Shown here: piece by piece, positions 9,358 through 19,131 of the stretch | Position numbering within the stretch: the first letter of the stretch is position 1 | Layout: every line of letters begins with the position of its first letter | DNA from: Candidatus Nanopelagicales bacterium | GTDB taxonomy: Bacteria; Actinomycetota; Actinomycetes; S36-B12; CAIYMF01 | Direction: 5' to 3' | Length of the DNA: 64,000 nt | NCBI GenBank assembly: GCA_025456065.1 | Contig: JALOLH010000002.1 | Span: forward strand, 40,734 to 104,733 | Translations under genes and position numbers: made by a program | The notes under the pieces: model-generated | The model's database searches: none | Told to the model about the DNA's origin: nothing | What the model saw: the letters and a program-made list of their open reading frames with translations, nothing else

Positions 9358-12083
9358 CCGCGCAGGCCAACGCGCAGCCGGGACCGGCGCCGGTCGGCGG
9401 GCGGGCCCCGCGCGCCCGCATCCAGGTCCCGCAGCTGCCCGAGGGGGTGATCGAGCGGCAGGGGCTGCTCGACCGGCTCGACGCCGAGCTGGGCAACGGC
9501 CGCGGGGTGCTGCTGGTCCGCGGCCCAGCGGGGTTCGGCAAGACCACCCTGCTGGCGCAGTGGGCGCAGCGGGCCGGCGCGGGCGGGCGCCCAGTGGCCT
9601 GGGTGACCTGCGAGGAGCGGGTCGACGACCCGGCGGCGCTCTTCGTCGACCTGCGCGACGCGCTCGCGCTCGCGCTGGCGGACGCCGCCCCCCGGGCCAG
9701 CGCCCAGCTGGGCGAGCTGGCCGTGCCCTCGGCCCTGTCGTCGGGCTCCGAGCTCGCAGCCCTGCTCATGCTCCTGGACGACCTCGCCACCCCCCCGGTC
9801 CTCGTGCTCGACGACCTGCAGGCGATCCGGTCCGGCCCGAGCCTCGCGCTGCTCGAGTCGCTGGCGCTCGGCCTGCCGACGGGCGTCGGGCTCGCCCTGG
9901 GCAGCCGGGGCGAACCGCCGGCGCTGCTGACCGCGCTGCGGCTGCGCACCCGCGTGGCCGAGGTGACCGAGGAGCAGCTCGCGCTGACCCGGGCGGAGGT
10001 CGCGCAGGTCGTGGGCGGGGCGGGCGGCGATCCCGGCGCGCTCACCGACCGGCTGCTGGCGCAGACCGAGGGCTGGCCCGCCGCCGTCCGGCTCGGCGTC
10101 CTCGCGGCCCGGGCGGCCGGGCCCGACCACGCGATGGGCCTGCACCTCAGCCGGGACCCGTCGATGTCGGACTTCCTCACCCGGGAGATCGAGGCCGCCC
10201 TGCCGGGCGACGCCCTGGCCCTGCTGCGGGCCACCGCAGTGGTCTCCGAGCTGACTCCCCCGCTCGCGGCAGCGCTGGGCGGGCGGCCCGATGCCGGCGC
10301 CACCCTCGAGGGGTTGTTCCGGTCCCATGCCCTCGTCCGACGCACGGGCGGTGCGGAGCCGACGTACGTCGTGCACACGTTGGTGCGCGCCCACCTGCTC
10401 GCCGGGCTCGGCGAGTCCGACATCGGTGCCCCCGCCCGCCAGCACGCCGCCGCGGCGCGCTGGCTCGCCGATGCGGGGTCGCCCGAGCGCGCCCTCGACC
10501 ACGCCGTTGCGGCCCCCGACGCCGAGCTGACCGCATCCCTGCTCCGCGCCCGGGGAGCCGGGCTGCTCGTCAGCGGCCGGCAGCAGGCCCTGCTCCACGC
10601 GCTGGCCACGATCCCCTCCGACCGGTGGGACGGCGACCTGGTCGGCCTCGCGGCACTCGCGCGAGCCGGCCAGGGGGACCTCGTCGGCGCTCGAGCAGCC
10701 CTGCTGCGCGGTGCGGCGCTCACCGCACCCGGACCGGGGGCGCCCGCCGGGAGCGCGCCCGCCCCGCCCTCGCTGCTGCGCATCGCCCAGTTCCACCTGC
10801 GACGGCTGGCGGGGACGCCTGAGGCCCCGGACATCCCAGCCACGTTCGGCGACGTGCTGGAGTGGTCGGCCGACCCCGCCCCGGCCGAGGACGACCTGGA
10901 CCGCCAGCTCGTCCTCCTGGTCAGCCGCGGCCAGTGGGAGTTCGCGACGGGCCGGTACGACGCGAGCTGGGCGGACCTGCGACTCGCCCTCGACCTGGCC
11001 ACCACCCATCGACGCGACCACGTGATGCTGCTCGCCATGAGCACCCTGTCCGCGGTGCCAGCGCTTGTGGGCGACGCGTCAGCGGTCGACAGCTACGTCA
11101 CCGAGGTGCTCAGCCGCATCGAGGACCGGGGCTGGGCGACCCACCCCGCGATGGCGACCTTCTACGCCGCCGGTGCCTGGTCGGCGTCCCTGATGCTGCT
11201 GCCCGACCGAGCCGAGCAGCTGATCGGCCTGGCGCACGAGGCGCTGCACGGCAACGTGGACCCGGAGTACGCCACCTACACCGCCCTTCTCGACGCCACG
11301 CTGGCGGCGACCCGGGAGGACGACCCGACCCAGGCGCTGGCCCTGCTCGCCCGCTTGGCCCAGGGCGGCCCGGGCGCCGAGCTGACACCGGCGCTGCGCG
11401 CCTTCCCGGCCATGCATCGGGTCCGGATCCGGTTGGCGAGGGGCGACCTCGCCGGAGCCCGGGAAGCCGTGGCGGACTTCGAGCGCTGGTTCCCCGGCAC
11501 CGGTGATCCGCTGATCGCGCGTGCCCAGACGCACGCCGCCGGCGGGATGTGGGAGCGCTGCCTGGCCGACCTCCGATCGGTCACCGACCGGTCCCTGCCC
11601 GTCACGGTACGCGTGTACGAGATCGTCCTGCCGCTGCTGGAGTCGGTGGCGGAGGAACGGCTCGGGCGCCGGTCGGCCGCACGGGGCGCGCTGCTGCGCG
11701 CCCTGGCCGTCGCGGCGCCCCGCGGCGTGGTGCGGCCGTTCTGGGAGGCCGGTCCCACGGTGCGCGGCATGCTCGAGCGCCAGCGCGGCCGGTTCGGCGT
11801 CCACGACGACTTCGTCGCCACGATCCTGCAGCGCTGGGACATGGTCGAGGCCACGGCGGGCCATCGGTCGATCGTGGCCGAGCTCGACGGCGTGGCGCTC
11901 ACCCCGCGCGAGCTCGAGGTGCTGCGTGCGCTGCCCTCGCTCATGACCGCCGAGGAACTGGCCGAGGCCCAGACGGTCAGCGTCAACACGATCCGCACCC
12001 ACATGCGCTCGCTGTACCGCAAGCTCGGCGTGCGCACCCGCCGCGACGCGGTCCGTCGCGGCCGTGAGCTGGGCCTGCTGTAG
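9354..12083 (+). CDS. Large MalT/AlkS-type LuxR-family (LAL) transcriptional activator
   Basis: At 909 residues this has the size and order of LAL regulators. An N-terminal STAND ATPase shows Walker A GPAGFGKTTLL (K63) and Walker B PVLVLDDLQAI. A long helical-repeat sensor region follows, then a C-terminal LuxR helix-turn-helix (LTPRELEVLRALPSLMTAEE, then VSVNTIRTHMRSLYRKLGV). Family members such as MalT and AlkS oligomerise on ligand and ATP and activate from class II sites. The gene overlaps the SulP stop by 4 bp. It lies between promoters carrying a common 21-bp element (7472, 12086, 19761), which makes it the natural candidate for the protein that binds them. Its inducer is unknown; AlkS-like members respond to alkanes. 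Confidence 0.9.
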   Translation: MTAQANAQPGPAPVGGRAPRARIQVPQLPEGVIERQGLLDRLDAELGNGRGVLLVRGPAGFGKTTLLAQWAQRAGAGGRPVAWVTCEERVDDPAALFVDLRDALALALADAAPRASAQLGELAVPSALSSGSELAALLMLLDDLATPPVLVLDDLQAIRSGPSLALLESLALGLPTGVGLALGSRGEPPALLTALRLRTRVAEVTEEQLALTRAEVAQVVGGAGGDPGALTDRLLAQTEGWPAAVRLGVLAARAAGPDHAMGLHLSRDPSMSDFLTREIEAALPGDALALLRATAVVSELTPPLAAALGGRPDAGATLEGLFRSHALVRRTGGAEPTYVVHTLVRAHLLAGLGESDIGAPARQHAAAARWLADAGSPERALDHAVAAPDAELTASLLRARGAGLLVSGRQQALLHALATIPSDRWDGDLVGLAALARAGQGDLVGARAALLRGAALTAPGPGAPAGSAPAPPSLLRIAQFHLRRLAGTPEAPDIPATFGDVLEWSADPAPAEDDLDRQLVLLVSRGQWEFATGRYDASWADLRLALDLATTHRRDHVMLLAMSTLSAVPALVGDASAVDSYVTEVLSRIEDRGWATHPAMATFYAAGAWSASLMLLPDRAEQLIGLAHEALHGNVDPEYATYTALLDATLAATREDDPTQALALLARLAQGGPGAELTPALRAFPAMHRVRIRLARGDLAGAREAVADFERWFPGTGDPLIARAQTHAAGGMWERCLADLRSVTDRSLPVTVRVYEIVLPLLESVAEERLGRRSAARGALLRALAVAAPRGVVRPFWEAGPTVRGMLERQRGRFGVHDDFVATILQRWDMVEATAGHRSIVAELDGVALTPRELEVLRALPSLMTAEELAEAQTVSVNTIRTHMRSLYRKLGVRTRRDAVRRGRELGLL

Positions 12084-12085
12084 AT

Positions 12086-12132
12086 CTCATCAACTCCATG
12101 CGAGGCGGGCGCCGAGCCGGTGGCGGCATCCT
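12086..12132 (+). promoter_or_regulatory. Acyl-CoA ligase promoter with shared 21-bp element
   Basis: CTCATCAACTCC followed by ATGCGAGGC (12086-12106), then exactly 20 bp and a CATCCT -10 hexamer (12127-12132). Transcription would begin near 12139, leaving a 60-nt leader with an AGGAGGA ribosome site before the ATG at 12199. The element starts three bases after the stop codon of the LuxR-type regulator gene. Confidence 0.65.
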
Positions 12133-12198
12133 GCGCGCAGCCGAAGGGCCGCCCGGCTGGACCGGCGGTGCGGGATCGGACACCACCAGGAGGACCGC

Positions 12199-14160
12199 AT
12201 GAGCACGCACGAGCACGCTGAGGACATCGAGCACGAGCTCGAGCATGCCGGCCGGGACGTGGGGGAGTCGTTCGCCGACGCCGTGAGCGAGCCCGACGCG
12301 CAGGACGACGCCGCCATGCAGGATGCGGACTCGGCCGCCGAGCCGACCGGGCCGATCTCCGGCTCGCTCGACGCCACGCTGCCACCCTCGGCGCCGACGC
12401 TGTCCCAGCTGATCCTCGACCGCGTGGCGACCACCCCGGACAACCCGGCGTTCGGCTCGCCGAACCCCGACGGCAGCTGGCGGGTGCGCACCTGGAAGGA
12501 GGCCGGGTCCGAGATGACGCGGCTGGCTGCGGGCCTGCTCGCCCTGGGCCTGCAGCCCGAGGAGCGGGTGGCGATCGCGAGCAACACCCGGGTGGAGTGG
12601 GTGCTGGCAGACGGCGCGGTGATGCTGGCCGGCGGGGCGAACACGACGATCTACCCGAGCACCGGCGAGGACGACTTCGCCTACATCGTCAACGACTCCG
12701 AGACGCGCTTCCTCATCGCCGAGGACCAGTCCCAGGCGGACAAGGCCCTGACCCAGCTGGCGCAGATGCCCACCTTGGAGCGGATCGTCCTGATCGAGGG
12801 TGCCGGCGACGGTGATCGGGTGCTGTCGTGGGCCGAGCTCACCGCCCTTGGCGACACGCGCCTGGCCGAGCAGCCCGACGCGGTCACGCAGGCGGTGGCC
12901 GGGATCCGGCCGGACTCGCTGGCGACGCTGATCTACACCTCGGGCACGACGGGTCGGCCGAAGGGCGTGATGCTGCCGCAGAGCAACTGGGTGTTCCAGG
13001 GCCGCAGCATGCAGGCCCTCGGTGTGGTGCGACCCGACGACGTGCAGTTCCTGTGGCTGCCGCTGGCGCACTCGTTCGGCAAGGTGCTGCTCTCGGCGGC
13101 CTTCCAGGTGGGGTTCGTCAGCTACATCGACGGGCGGGTCCCCAAGATCGTGGAGAACCTGCCGGTGGTCCGGCCCACGATCATGGCCGGGGTGCCGCGG
13201 ATCTTCGAGAAGATCTACCAGGGCGCCAACGCCAAGGCCAAGGCCGGCGGCGGGGCCAAGGCCAAGATCTTCGACTGGGCGTTCGCAGCCTCGACCGAGA
13301 TCAAGGCCAAGCAGCGGGCGGGCCTGTCGCCGGGTCCGATGGCCCCGGCCCGGATGGCCACCGCGAACAAGCTGGTCTTCTCCAAGATCCAGGCGCTGAC
13401 CGGTGGTCGGATGCGGGTGATGATCTCGGGGTCCGCCGCCCTGAACGGCGACGTGGCGCGGTGGTTCGACGCCGCCGGGCTGCCGATCATCGAGGGCTAC
13501 GGGTTGACCGAGAACAGCGCCGCGGCGTGCGTGGTGCGTCCCGACGACCTGGTGTTCGGCTCGGTCGGGCAGCCGTTGCCGGGCACCCAGGTGATGATCG
13601 CCTCGGACGGTGAGGTGCTGCTGCGCGGCCCGCACGTGATGCGGGGCTACTGGAACCTGCCCGAGGTCAACGCCGAGACGCTGCTGCCCGGCGGGTGGCT
13701 GGCCACCGGGGACATCGGCGAGCTCGACGAGGCGGGCCGGTTGAGGATCACCGACCGCAAGAAGGACCTGGTGAAGACCTCGGGCGGCAAGTACATCGCC
13801 CCCGGGCAGATCGCCGCGCAGTTCAAGGTGATCTCGGCGCTGGCCTCGAACCTGGTCGTGCACGCCGCGGACCGCAACTACGCCACCGCGCTGATCTCGC
13901 TGGATCCCGAGGCGGTGGAGAAGTTCGCCGCCGAGCGGGGGCTCAGCGGGGACCTCGCGGCGCTGTCGCAGTCCCCGGAGGTCCGCGCGGCCCTGCAGGA
14001 GGACGTCGACACCCTCAACACCCAGCTCAACCGGTGGGAGACGATCAAGAAGTTCGCCGTCCTGCCGCGCGACCTGTCCGAGGAGGCCGGCAAGGTCAAG
14101 CGCAAGGCGGTCGAGGAGCACTTCGCCGACCTGATCGAGGCGATGTACGCCGGTGAGTGA
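12199..14160 (+). CDS. Long-chain fatty-acid-CoA ligase (AMP-binding)
   Basis: A 653-residue adenylate-forming enzyme that activates fatty acids to acyl-CoA via acyl-AMP. The P-loop is LIYTSGTTGRPKGVMLP, followed by PLAHSFGKVLL and the A5 motif EGYGLTEN. The late motifs are WLATGDIGELDEAGRLRITD and RKKDLVKTSGGKYIAP. It resembles FadD15/FACL-type ligases of actinobacteria. The first ~55 residues are an acidic extension rich in H, E and D (MSTHEHAEDIEHELEHAG) that is not part of the fold. The ATG at 12199 has a strong AGGAGGA site. It overlaps the following WS/DGAT gene by 8 bp, so the pair forms an acyl activation and storage operon. The promoter carries the shared 21-bp element. Confidence 0.9.
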   Translation: MSTHEHAEDIEHELEHAGRDVGESFADAVSEPDAQDDAAMQDADSAAEPTGPISGSLDATLPPSAPTLSQLILDRVATTPDNPAFGSPNPDGSWRVRTWKEAGSEMTRLAAGLLALGLQPEERVAIASNTRVEWVLADGAVMLAGGANTTIYPSTGEDDFAYIVNDSETRFLIAEDQSQADKALTQLAQMPTLERIVLIEGAGDGDRVLSWAELTALGDTRLAEQPDAVTQAVAGIRPDSLATLIYTSGTTGRPKGVMLPQSNWVFQGRSMQALGVVRPDDVQFLWLPLAHSFGKVLLSAAFQVGFVSYIDGRVPKIVENLPVVRPTIMAGVPRIFEKIYQGANAKAKAGGGAKAKIFDWAFAASTEIKAKQRAGLSPGPMAPARMATANKLVFSKIQALTGGRMRVMISGSAALNGDVARWFDAAGLPIIEGYGLTENSAAACVVRPDDLVFGSVGQPLPGTQVMIASDGEVLLRGPHVMRGYWNLPEVNAETLLPGGWLATGDIGELDEAGRLRITDRKKDLVKTSGGKYIAPGQIAAQFKVISALASNLVVHAADRNYATALISLDPEAVEKFAAERGLSGDLAALSQSPEVRAALQEDVDTLNTQLNRWETIKKFAVLPRDLSEEAGKVKRKAVEEHFADLIEAMYAGE

Positions 14161-15655
14161 TGGCCGAGCCGGCGCCGTGCCCGGCGTCCCGATCGCCCCG
14201 TCCGACCTGACCTGGCTCAACATGGACCGGCCGGAGAACCTCATGGTGGTCAACGGCCTCATGTGGTTCGACGAGGAGCCCGATTGGTCCGCGGTGCGCA
14301 CGGTCGTCCAGGAGCGCCTGGTCGACCGCTACCCGGTCCTCCGGCGCCGGCCCCTGCTCGAGGGTCGGCGGTGGGTCTGGGCCGACGACCCGGGCTTCGA
14401 CCTCGACCGGCACCTGCGCTCGGTGACGCTGCCTGCGCCGGGCGACCGCGCGGCGCTCGAGGAGCACCTCTCGGCACGGTCCAGCCAACCCATGGACCAC
14501 GAGCATCCGCTGTGGGAGATGGACCTCATCCGCGGGTACGTCACGCCCGACGGCCAGGTGGGTGCCGCCGTCATGGCGCGCTTCCACCACGCCCTGGCCG
14601 ACGGCATCCGGATCGTGCAGCTGGTGCTGGGCCTGTGCGACGCCACGTCCGAGGTCGCCCCGACCGCCAAGGTGGGACGGCAGCGGGCCCGCAGGAGTCC
14701 GGCGGCGCGAGCGGCCGACGCCGGCAAGCAGGTCGCCGGTGAGCTGGTGTCGTTCGCCGGGGATGTCGTCACCGGCGCCCCCTCGGCGATCGCGGGCCTC
14801 GCGTCGACGATCAGCGGCCTGGGCTCCCAGGTGGTCCACGAGGGCTTCGCGCTCATCAGCCAGCCCACGCGGATCACCGACGCCATCACCGACTTCGCCG
14901 ATGAGGACAACCTCGCGCTGAACACCGCACGCTCCGCCGCCCGGCTGACCCTGTGGGGCCACGAGGCGCGGGTGCTCGCCGACCGGGCCCCCGGCGTGCC
15001 GAAGCGGATCACGTGGATCGACGGCCTGGACCTCGAGGTGATCAAGGCCATCGGACGCGCCACCGGTGGCACCGTGAACGACGTGCTGCTCGGGGCGGCG
15101 TCGCTGGGCCTCTCCCGGTACCTCGACGAGAAGGGGCGCAGCGGCTTCGACGAGGCGAGCTTCCTCGTGCCCGTGGCCCTCAAGCCGATCGACGCGGCAC
15201 TGCCGGCCGAGCTCGGCAACCACTTCGCCATGGTGATGTTCCCGATGCCGCTGGGCCTGACCGACCTCGGCCGACTGCTGCCCGAGGTGCACTCACGGAT
15301 GACCCGCATCAAGAACAGTGCCGAGGCGATGCTGGTCTTCGGCGCCCAGCGCGCGGTCGCCGAGACCCCCTCGATGATCGCCGAGCGGATCACCTCCTTC
15401 GTGGCGGACAAGACCCTGGGCGTGCTGACCAACGTGCCGGGTCCGACCGCCCCGATCGCGCTGGCCGGCACGCAGGTGGCCGGGATCCTCGGGTTCGTGC
15501 CGTGCGCCTCGGAGCAGAGCCTGGGCCTGTGCATCCTCAGCTACGCGGGGGCCGTCAACATCGGCGTCTACGCCGACGCCGGGATCATGCCCGACCCCGA
15601 GCGGCTGGCCGGGCTCATCGGCGACGCCGTCGCGGAGATGGCAGCGGTCGCCTGA
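14153..15655 (+). CDS. Wax ester synthase / diacylglycerol acyltransferase (WS/DGAT)
   Basis: A 500-residue member of the WS/DGAT family, which joins acyl-CoA to a fatty alcohol (wax ester) or diacylglycerol (triacylglycerol) at the membrane surface. The catalytic HHxxxDG motif is present as FHHALADGIRI (H145, H146, D150). The C-terminal half carries GTVNDVLLGA, the usual 'tvNDv' motif, and NVPGPTAPIALAGTQVAGI. The N-terminus LTWLNMDRPENLMVVNG is typical. The GTG start lies inside the end of the acyl-CoA ligase gene, indicating coupled translation. Proximity to an alkylsulfatase, which would release fatty alcohols, makes wax ester formation plausible, though triacylglycerol synthesis is equally compatible. 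Confidence 0.9.
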   Translation: MSDGRAGAVPGVPIAPSDLTWLNMDRPENLMVVNGLMWFDEEPDWSAVRTVVQERLVDRYPVLRRRPLLEGRRWVWADDPGFDLDRHLRSVTLPAPGDRAALEEHLSARSSQPMDHEHPLWEMDLIRGYVTPDGQVGAAVMARFHHALADGIRIVQLVLGLCDATSEVAPTAKVGRQRARRSPAARAADAGKQVAGELVSFAGDVVTGAPSAIAGLASTISGLGSQVVHEGFALISQPTRITDAITDFADEDNLALNTARSAARLTLWGHEARVLADRAPGVPKRITWIDGLDLEVIKAIGRATGGTVNDVLLGAASLGLSRYLDEKGRSGFDEASFLVPVALKPIDAALPAELGNHFAMVMFPMPLGLTDLGRLLPEVHSRMTRIKNSAEAMLVFGAQRAVAETPSMIAERITSFVADKTLGVLTNVPGPTAPIALAGTQVAGILGFVPCASEQSLGLCILSYAGAVNIGVYADAGIMPDPERLAGLIGDAVAEMAAVA

Positions 15656-15677
15656 GGCGGGTGGTGGAAGCGCGTTG

Positions 15678-15709
15678 CGCATAGCTAACGATCGATATAC
15701 GATGCGCCG
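15678..15709 (+). promoter_or_regulatory. Promoter and candidate TetR operator of the ALDH-GMC-tetR operon
   Basis: TACGAT (15698-15703) lies 6 bp before the GTG at 15710, a leaderless arrangement. It sits inside an imperfect dyad whose outer arms are CGCATnG and CnATGCG (15678-15706), enclosing an AT-rich core with repeated CGAT. This is one of the most AT-rich spots nearby. An operator over the -10 would suit the TetR repressor encoded at the end of the operon. Confidence 0.4.
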
Positions 15710-17422
15710 GTGATGCCACCCATGCAGACCGAGGACTTGGACCGCACCGTGGCGCACGTCGCCGGGCATGCCGAGGCGTGGGCGCTGCTGCCCATCGCGG
15801 AGCGCGTCGAGCTGCTGCGCCGGGTGCGCGAGCTGGTCGCCGAGCACGCCGAGGCATGGACCGCGGCGGGGGTCGCGATGAAGGGCCTGGACCCCGGGGC
15901 CCCCCTGGTCGGAGGCGAGGAGTGGCTGGGCGGCCCGTACCCGACGGCGGCGTGGCTCACCGACATGATCGGCACGCTCGAGCGGCTGGCGTCCGGCGCG
16001 GATCCCCTCGACGGCGTCCCGGTGCGCAGCCGGCGCGACGGCCAGGTGGTGGCCCGGGTGTACCCGTCGACCCCGTACGACCACCTGCTGCTCAACGGCT
16101 ACGAGATCGATGTGTGGATGCAGCCGGGGGTCACGCCGGTGACGCTGCGCGACACCGTCGCGACGGCCTACCGCAGCGAGCCGCAGCCCGGGGTGACCCT
16201 CGTGCTGGGGGCCGGCAACGTCTCGGCCATCCCGGTCCTCGACGCGCTGTACTGCTTGTTCGCCGACCTGCACGTCGTCGTGCTGAAGATGAATCCGGTG
16301 AACGAGGCCTACGGCCCGGTGCTCGAGCGCGTCCTCGCCCCGCTCATCGCGTCCGGGTACCTCGCGGTCGTCTACGGCGGCGGTGACGTCGGCGCCACGC
16401 TCACCGAGCACCCGGACGTCGACGCCATCCACGTGACCGGCAGCGAGCGCACCTACGACGCCATCGTGTGGGGCCCCGGCGAGCAGGGGGCCGCGAACAA
16501 GGCCGCCGGCCGGCGCGTGCTGACCAAGCCCGTCCGCGCCGAGCTCGGCGGCGTCGGGCCGACCATCGTCGTGCCGGGCCCGTGGACCGAGGCCGACATC
16601 GCCTACCAGGCCCAGCACCTGGCCACCCAGAAGCTGTTCTCGGCCGGGCACACCTGCGTGGCGTCCCAGGTGCTGATCCTCTCCTCCGAGTGGCGGCAGG
16701 CCGACGACCTGCTCGAGGCGCTGCGCCTTGCGCTGTCCGACGCGCCGGCCCGCGAGCCCTTCTACCCGGGCACCCACGAGCGGCAGGCCGCGTTCCGGGC
16801 CGCCCACCCCGGTGCCGAGGCCATCCCCGGCGCGGTCGAGCGCACCCTGCTCACGGGCGTCGACCCGACCAGGGACCACCCCGGGTTCCGGGAGGAGCTC
16901 TTCGGGCCGGTGTACCTGACCACGAGCCTGCAGGTGCGCGCGCCGGGCCCATTCCTGCGCACCGCGGTCGCGTTCGCGAACGATCGCCTCCACGGCAACC
17001 TCGGGGCCAACATCCTCATCCATCCGCAGACAGCGGCCGAGCTCGGCGACGAGCTCGAGGACGCCATCGCCGACCTGCGCTACGGGTGCATCGGGGTCAA
17101 CGTGTGGTCGGCGTTCGCCTTCCTGGCCCCGCGCGCCGCCTGGGGCGCGTTCCCGGGCAACACGGCCGAGGACATCAGCTCCGGGGTGGGCGTGGTGCAC
17201 AACGCCCTGCTGTTCGACCGCAGCCAGAAGACGGTCGCGCATGCGCCGTTCCGGCCGTTCCAGCGCTCGCTGGGCCACCCCACCGGGGGCATGGCGGTCA
17301 AGCCGCCGTGGTTCCTGGACAACCGCACCGCCCTGACCACCGCCCGCCGCTTCACGGCGTTCGCGGCCGACCCTCGACCCACCCGCATCCCCGCCATCGC
17401 CGCCTCGGCCGTCCGCGGCTGA
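15710..17422 (+). CDS. NAD(P)-dependent aldehyde dehydrogenase family protein
   Basis: A 570-residue protein that keeps the aldehyde dehydrogenase core but is longer and more divergent than typical members (~490). The catalytic cysteine is C316 in SAGHTCVASQVL, the general-base region is RAELGGVGPTIVVPG, and HVTGSERTYDAIVWG corresponds to the NAD-site loop. Near the end EELFGPVYLTTSL matches the 'E.FGPvl' motif. It would oxidise an aldehyde to the acid in the cytosol. It is the first gene of a tight operon with a GMC oxidoreductase and a TetR regulator, which suggests sequential alcohol to aldehyde to acid oxidation, but the substrate is not evident. Confidence 0.75.
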   Translation: MMPPMQTEDLDRTVAHVAGHAEAWALLPIAERVELLRRVRELVAEHAEAWTAAGVAMKGLDPGAPLVGGEEWLGGPYPTAAWLTDMIGTLERLASGADPLDGVPVRSRRDGQVVARVYPSTPYDHLLLNGYEIDVWMQPGVTPVTLRDTVATAYRSEPQPGVTLVLGAGNVSAIPVLDALYCLFADLHVVVLKMNPVNEAYGPVLERVLAPLIASGYLAVVYGGGDVGATLTEHPDVDAIHVTGSERTYDAIVWGPGEQGAANKAAGRRVLTKPVRAELGGVGPTIVVPGPWTEADIAYQAQHLATQKLFSAGHTCVASQVLILSSEWRQADDLLEALRLALSDAPAREPFYPGTHERQAAFRAAHPGAEAIPGAVERTLLTGVDPTRDHPGFREELFGPVYLTTSLQVRAPGPFLRTAVAFANDRLHGNLGANILIHPQTAAELGDELEDAIADLRYGCIGVNVWSAFAFLAPRAAWGAFPGNTAEDISSGVGVVHNALLFDRSQKTVAHAPFRPFQRSLGHPTGGMAVKPPWFLDNRTALTTARRFTAFAADPRPTRIPAIAASAVRG

Positions 17423-17439
17423 CCCACCCAGGAGCGCCC

Positions 17440-19131
17440 ATGTCCAGCACCAGCACCCAGGAGCACTGGGACGTCGTCATCGTCGGCTCCGGCTTCGGCG
17501 GCTCCGTGAGCGCCCTGCGCCTGAGCGAGAAGGGCTACCGGGTCCTCGTCGTCGAGTCCGGGCGCCGGTTCGCCGACCACGAGCTGCCGAAGACCTCCTG
17601 GCGGCTGCCGCGGTTCCTCTGGGCACCGGCGCTGGGCATGTTCGGCATCCAGCGCATCACCCCGCTCAACGACGTGCTCGTGATGTCCGGCGCCGGGGTC
17701 GGCGGGGGATCACTGGTGTACGGCAACACGCTCTACGAGCCCCTCGACGACTTCTACGAGGATGCCCAGTGGCGCCACATCACCAAGTGGCGCGACGAGC
17801 TGGCGCCGCACTACGCGCAGGCCAAGCGCATGCTCGGCGTGGTCGAGAACCCCGTGGACACCGCCGCGGACCAGGTGATGCTGCAGGTGGCCGAGGACCT
17901 CGGCGTGGCCGACACCTTCCACCGGACCCAGGTGGGCATCCTGTTCGGCGACCAGCCGGGCCAGGACGTCGCCGACCCGTTCTTCGGCGGCGTGGGCCCT
18001 GCGCGGACCACCTGCACCAGCTGCGGGGCGTGCATGAGCGGCTGCCGGGTCGGCGCGAAGAACACCCTGCCCAAGAACTACCTGCACCTGGCCGAGTCCC
18101 TGGGCGCCCAGATCCTGCCGCTCACCACCGTCACGGCGATCACCCCGCAGGCCGGGGGCGGCTACCGCGTCGACATGCGTCCGGCCGGGCCCGGCGCTGG
18201 CGGTTCGAAGCGCCGGCCGGTGACCGCCGACCACGTGATCCTGGCCGCCGGCACGCTGGGGACCCAGCGCCTGCTGCACCGGATGAAGGCCGATGGCGTG
18301 CTGCCGCACCTGTCCGACCGCCTCGGGCAGCTGACCAGGACCAACTCGGAGTCGATCCTCACCGTCGAGGCCCGCGACCTCGAGGTCGACTACTCGGTCG
18401 GCCCGGCGATCACCTCGTCGATCCATCCCACCCCGCAGACCCACGTCGAGCCGGTGCGCTACGGCCGGGGCAGCAACTTCATGGGCCTGCTCAGCGCCAT
18501 GCTCACCGAGGGCGACCGCCCGGGGGAGCCATCCGTGCCGCGATGGCGCCGCTTCGCGGCCGAGGTGCGGGCCAACCCGGGCTCGTTCCTGCGCTCGCTG
18601 TCGGTGCGGCGCTGGTCGGAGCGCACCACCGTGCTGCTGGTGATGCAGAGCCTGGACAACTCCCTGAACGTCAGGCTCAAGGGCCGGCGACTCACCTCCT
18701 CGCAGGGCACCGGCACGCCCAACCCCACCTGGATCCCGGAGGCGCACGAGGTCGCCCACCGGTTCGCCGAGCGGACCGGCGGAGATCCGCGGGGGACCGT
18801 GAACGAGCTGTTCAACGTCCCGATGACCGCCCACATCCTGGGTGGCTGCCCGATCGGCGACAGCCCGACCAGCGGGGTCATCGACCCCTGGCAGCGGGTG
18901 TACGGCCATCCCGGCCTGCACGTGATGGACGGGGCCGCCGTCACCGCCAACCTGGGCGTGAACCCCTCGCTGACCATCACCGCCCAGGCCGAGCGGGCCA
19001 TGTCGTTCTGGCCGAACAAGGGCGAGGCCGACCCACGCCCGCCGGTGGGAGCCGAGTACGCCGCGCTGGACCCGGTGCGCCCGCGCCGCCCCGCCGTGCC
19101 GGACGGCGCACCTGCCATGCTGGCGTGGTGA
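17440..19131 (+). CDS. GMC-family FAD oxidoreductase (ChoD-like)
   Basis: A 563-residue flavoprotein. The N-terminus WDVVIVGSGFGGSVSALRLS is the FAD-binding GxGxxG fold, VMSGAGVGGGSLVYGNTLY is the second GMC signature, and MTAHILGGCPIGDSP and GAAVTANLGVNPSLTITAQAE close the FAD site. The cysteine-rich TTCTSCGACMSGCRVGAKNT is the conserved insert of the actinobacterial ChoD-type branch. Family members are annotated as cholesterol oxidases but more generally oxidise alcohols. A CAGGAG site precedes the ATG. It lies 17 bp after the aldehyde dehydrogenase and overlaps the tetR start by GTGA. Assigning it as the alcohol-oxidising partner of that dehydrogenase is inference. Confidence 0.8.
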   Translation: MSSTSTQEHWDVVIVGSGFGGSVSALRLSEKGYRVLVVESGRRFADHELPKTSWRLPRFLWAPALGMFGIQRITPLNDVLVMSGAGVGGGSLVYGNTLYEPLDDFYEDAQWRHITKWRDELAPHYAQAKRMLGVVENPVDTAADQVMLQVAEDLGVADTFHRTQVGILFGDQPGQDVADPFFGGVGPARTTCTSCGACMSGCRVGAKNTLPKNYLHLAESLGAQILPLTTVTAITPQAGGGYRVDMRPAGPGAGGSKRRPVTADHVILAAGTLGTQRLLHRMKADGVLPHLSDRLGQLTRTNSESILTVEARDLEVDYSVGPAITSSIHPTPQTHVEPVRYGRGSNFMGLLSAMLTEGDRPGEPSVPRWRRFAAEVRANPGSFLRSLSVRRWSERTTVLLVMQSLDNSLNVRLKGRRLTSSQGTGTPNPTWIPEAHEVAHRFAERTGGDPRGTVNELFNVPMTAHILGGCPIGDSPTSGVIDPWQRVYGHPGLHVMDGAAVTANLGVNPSLTITAQAERAMSFWPNKGEADPRPPVGAEYAALDPVRPRRPAVPDGAPAMLAW

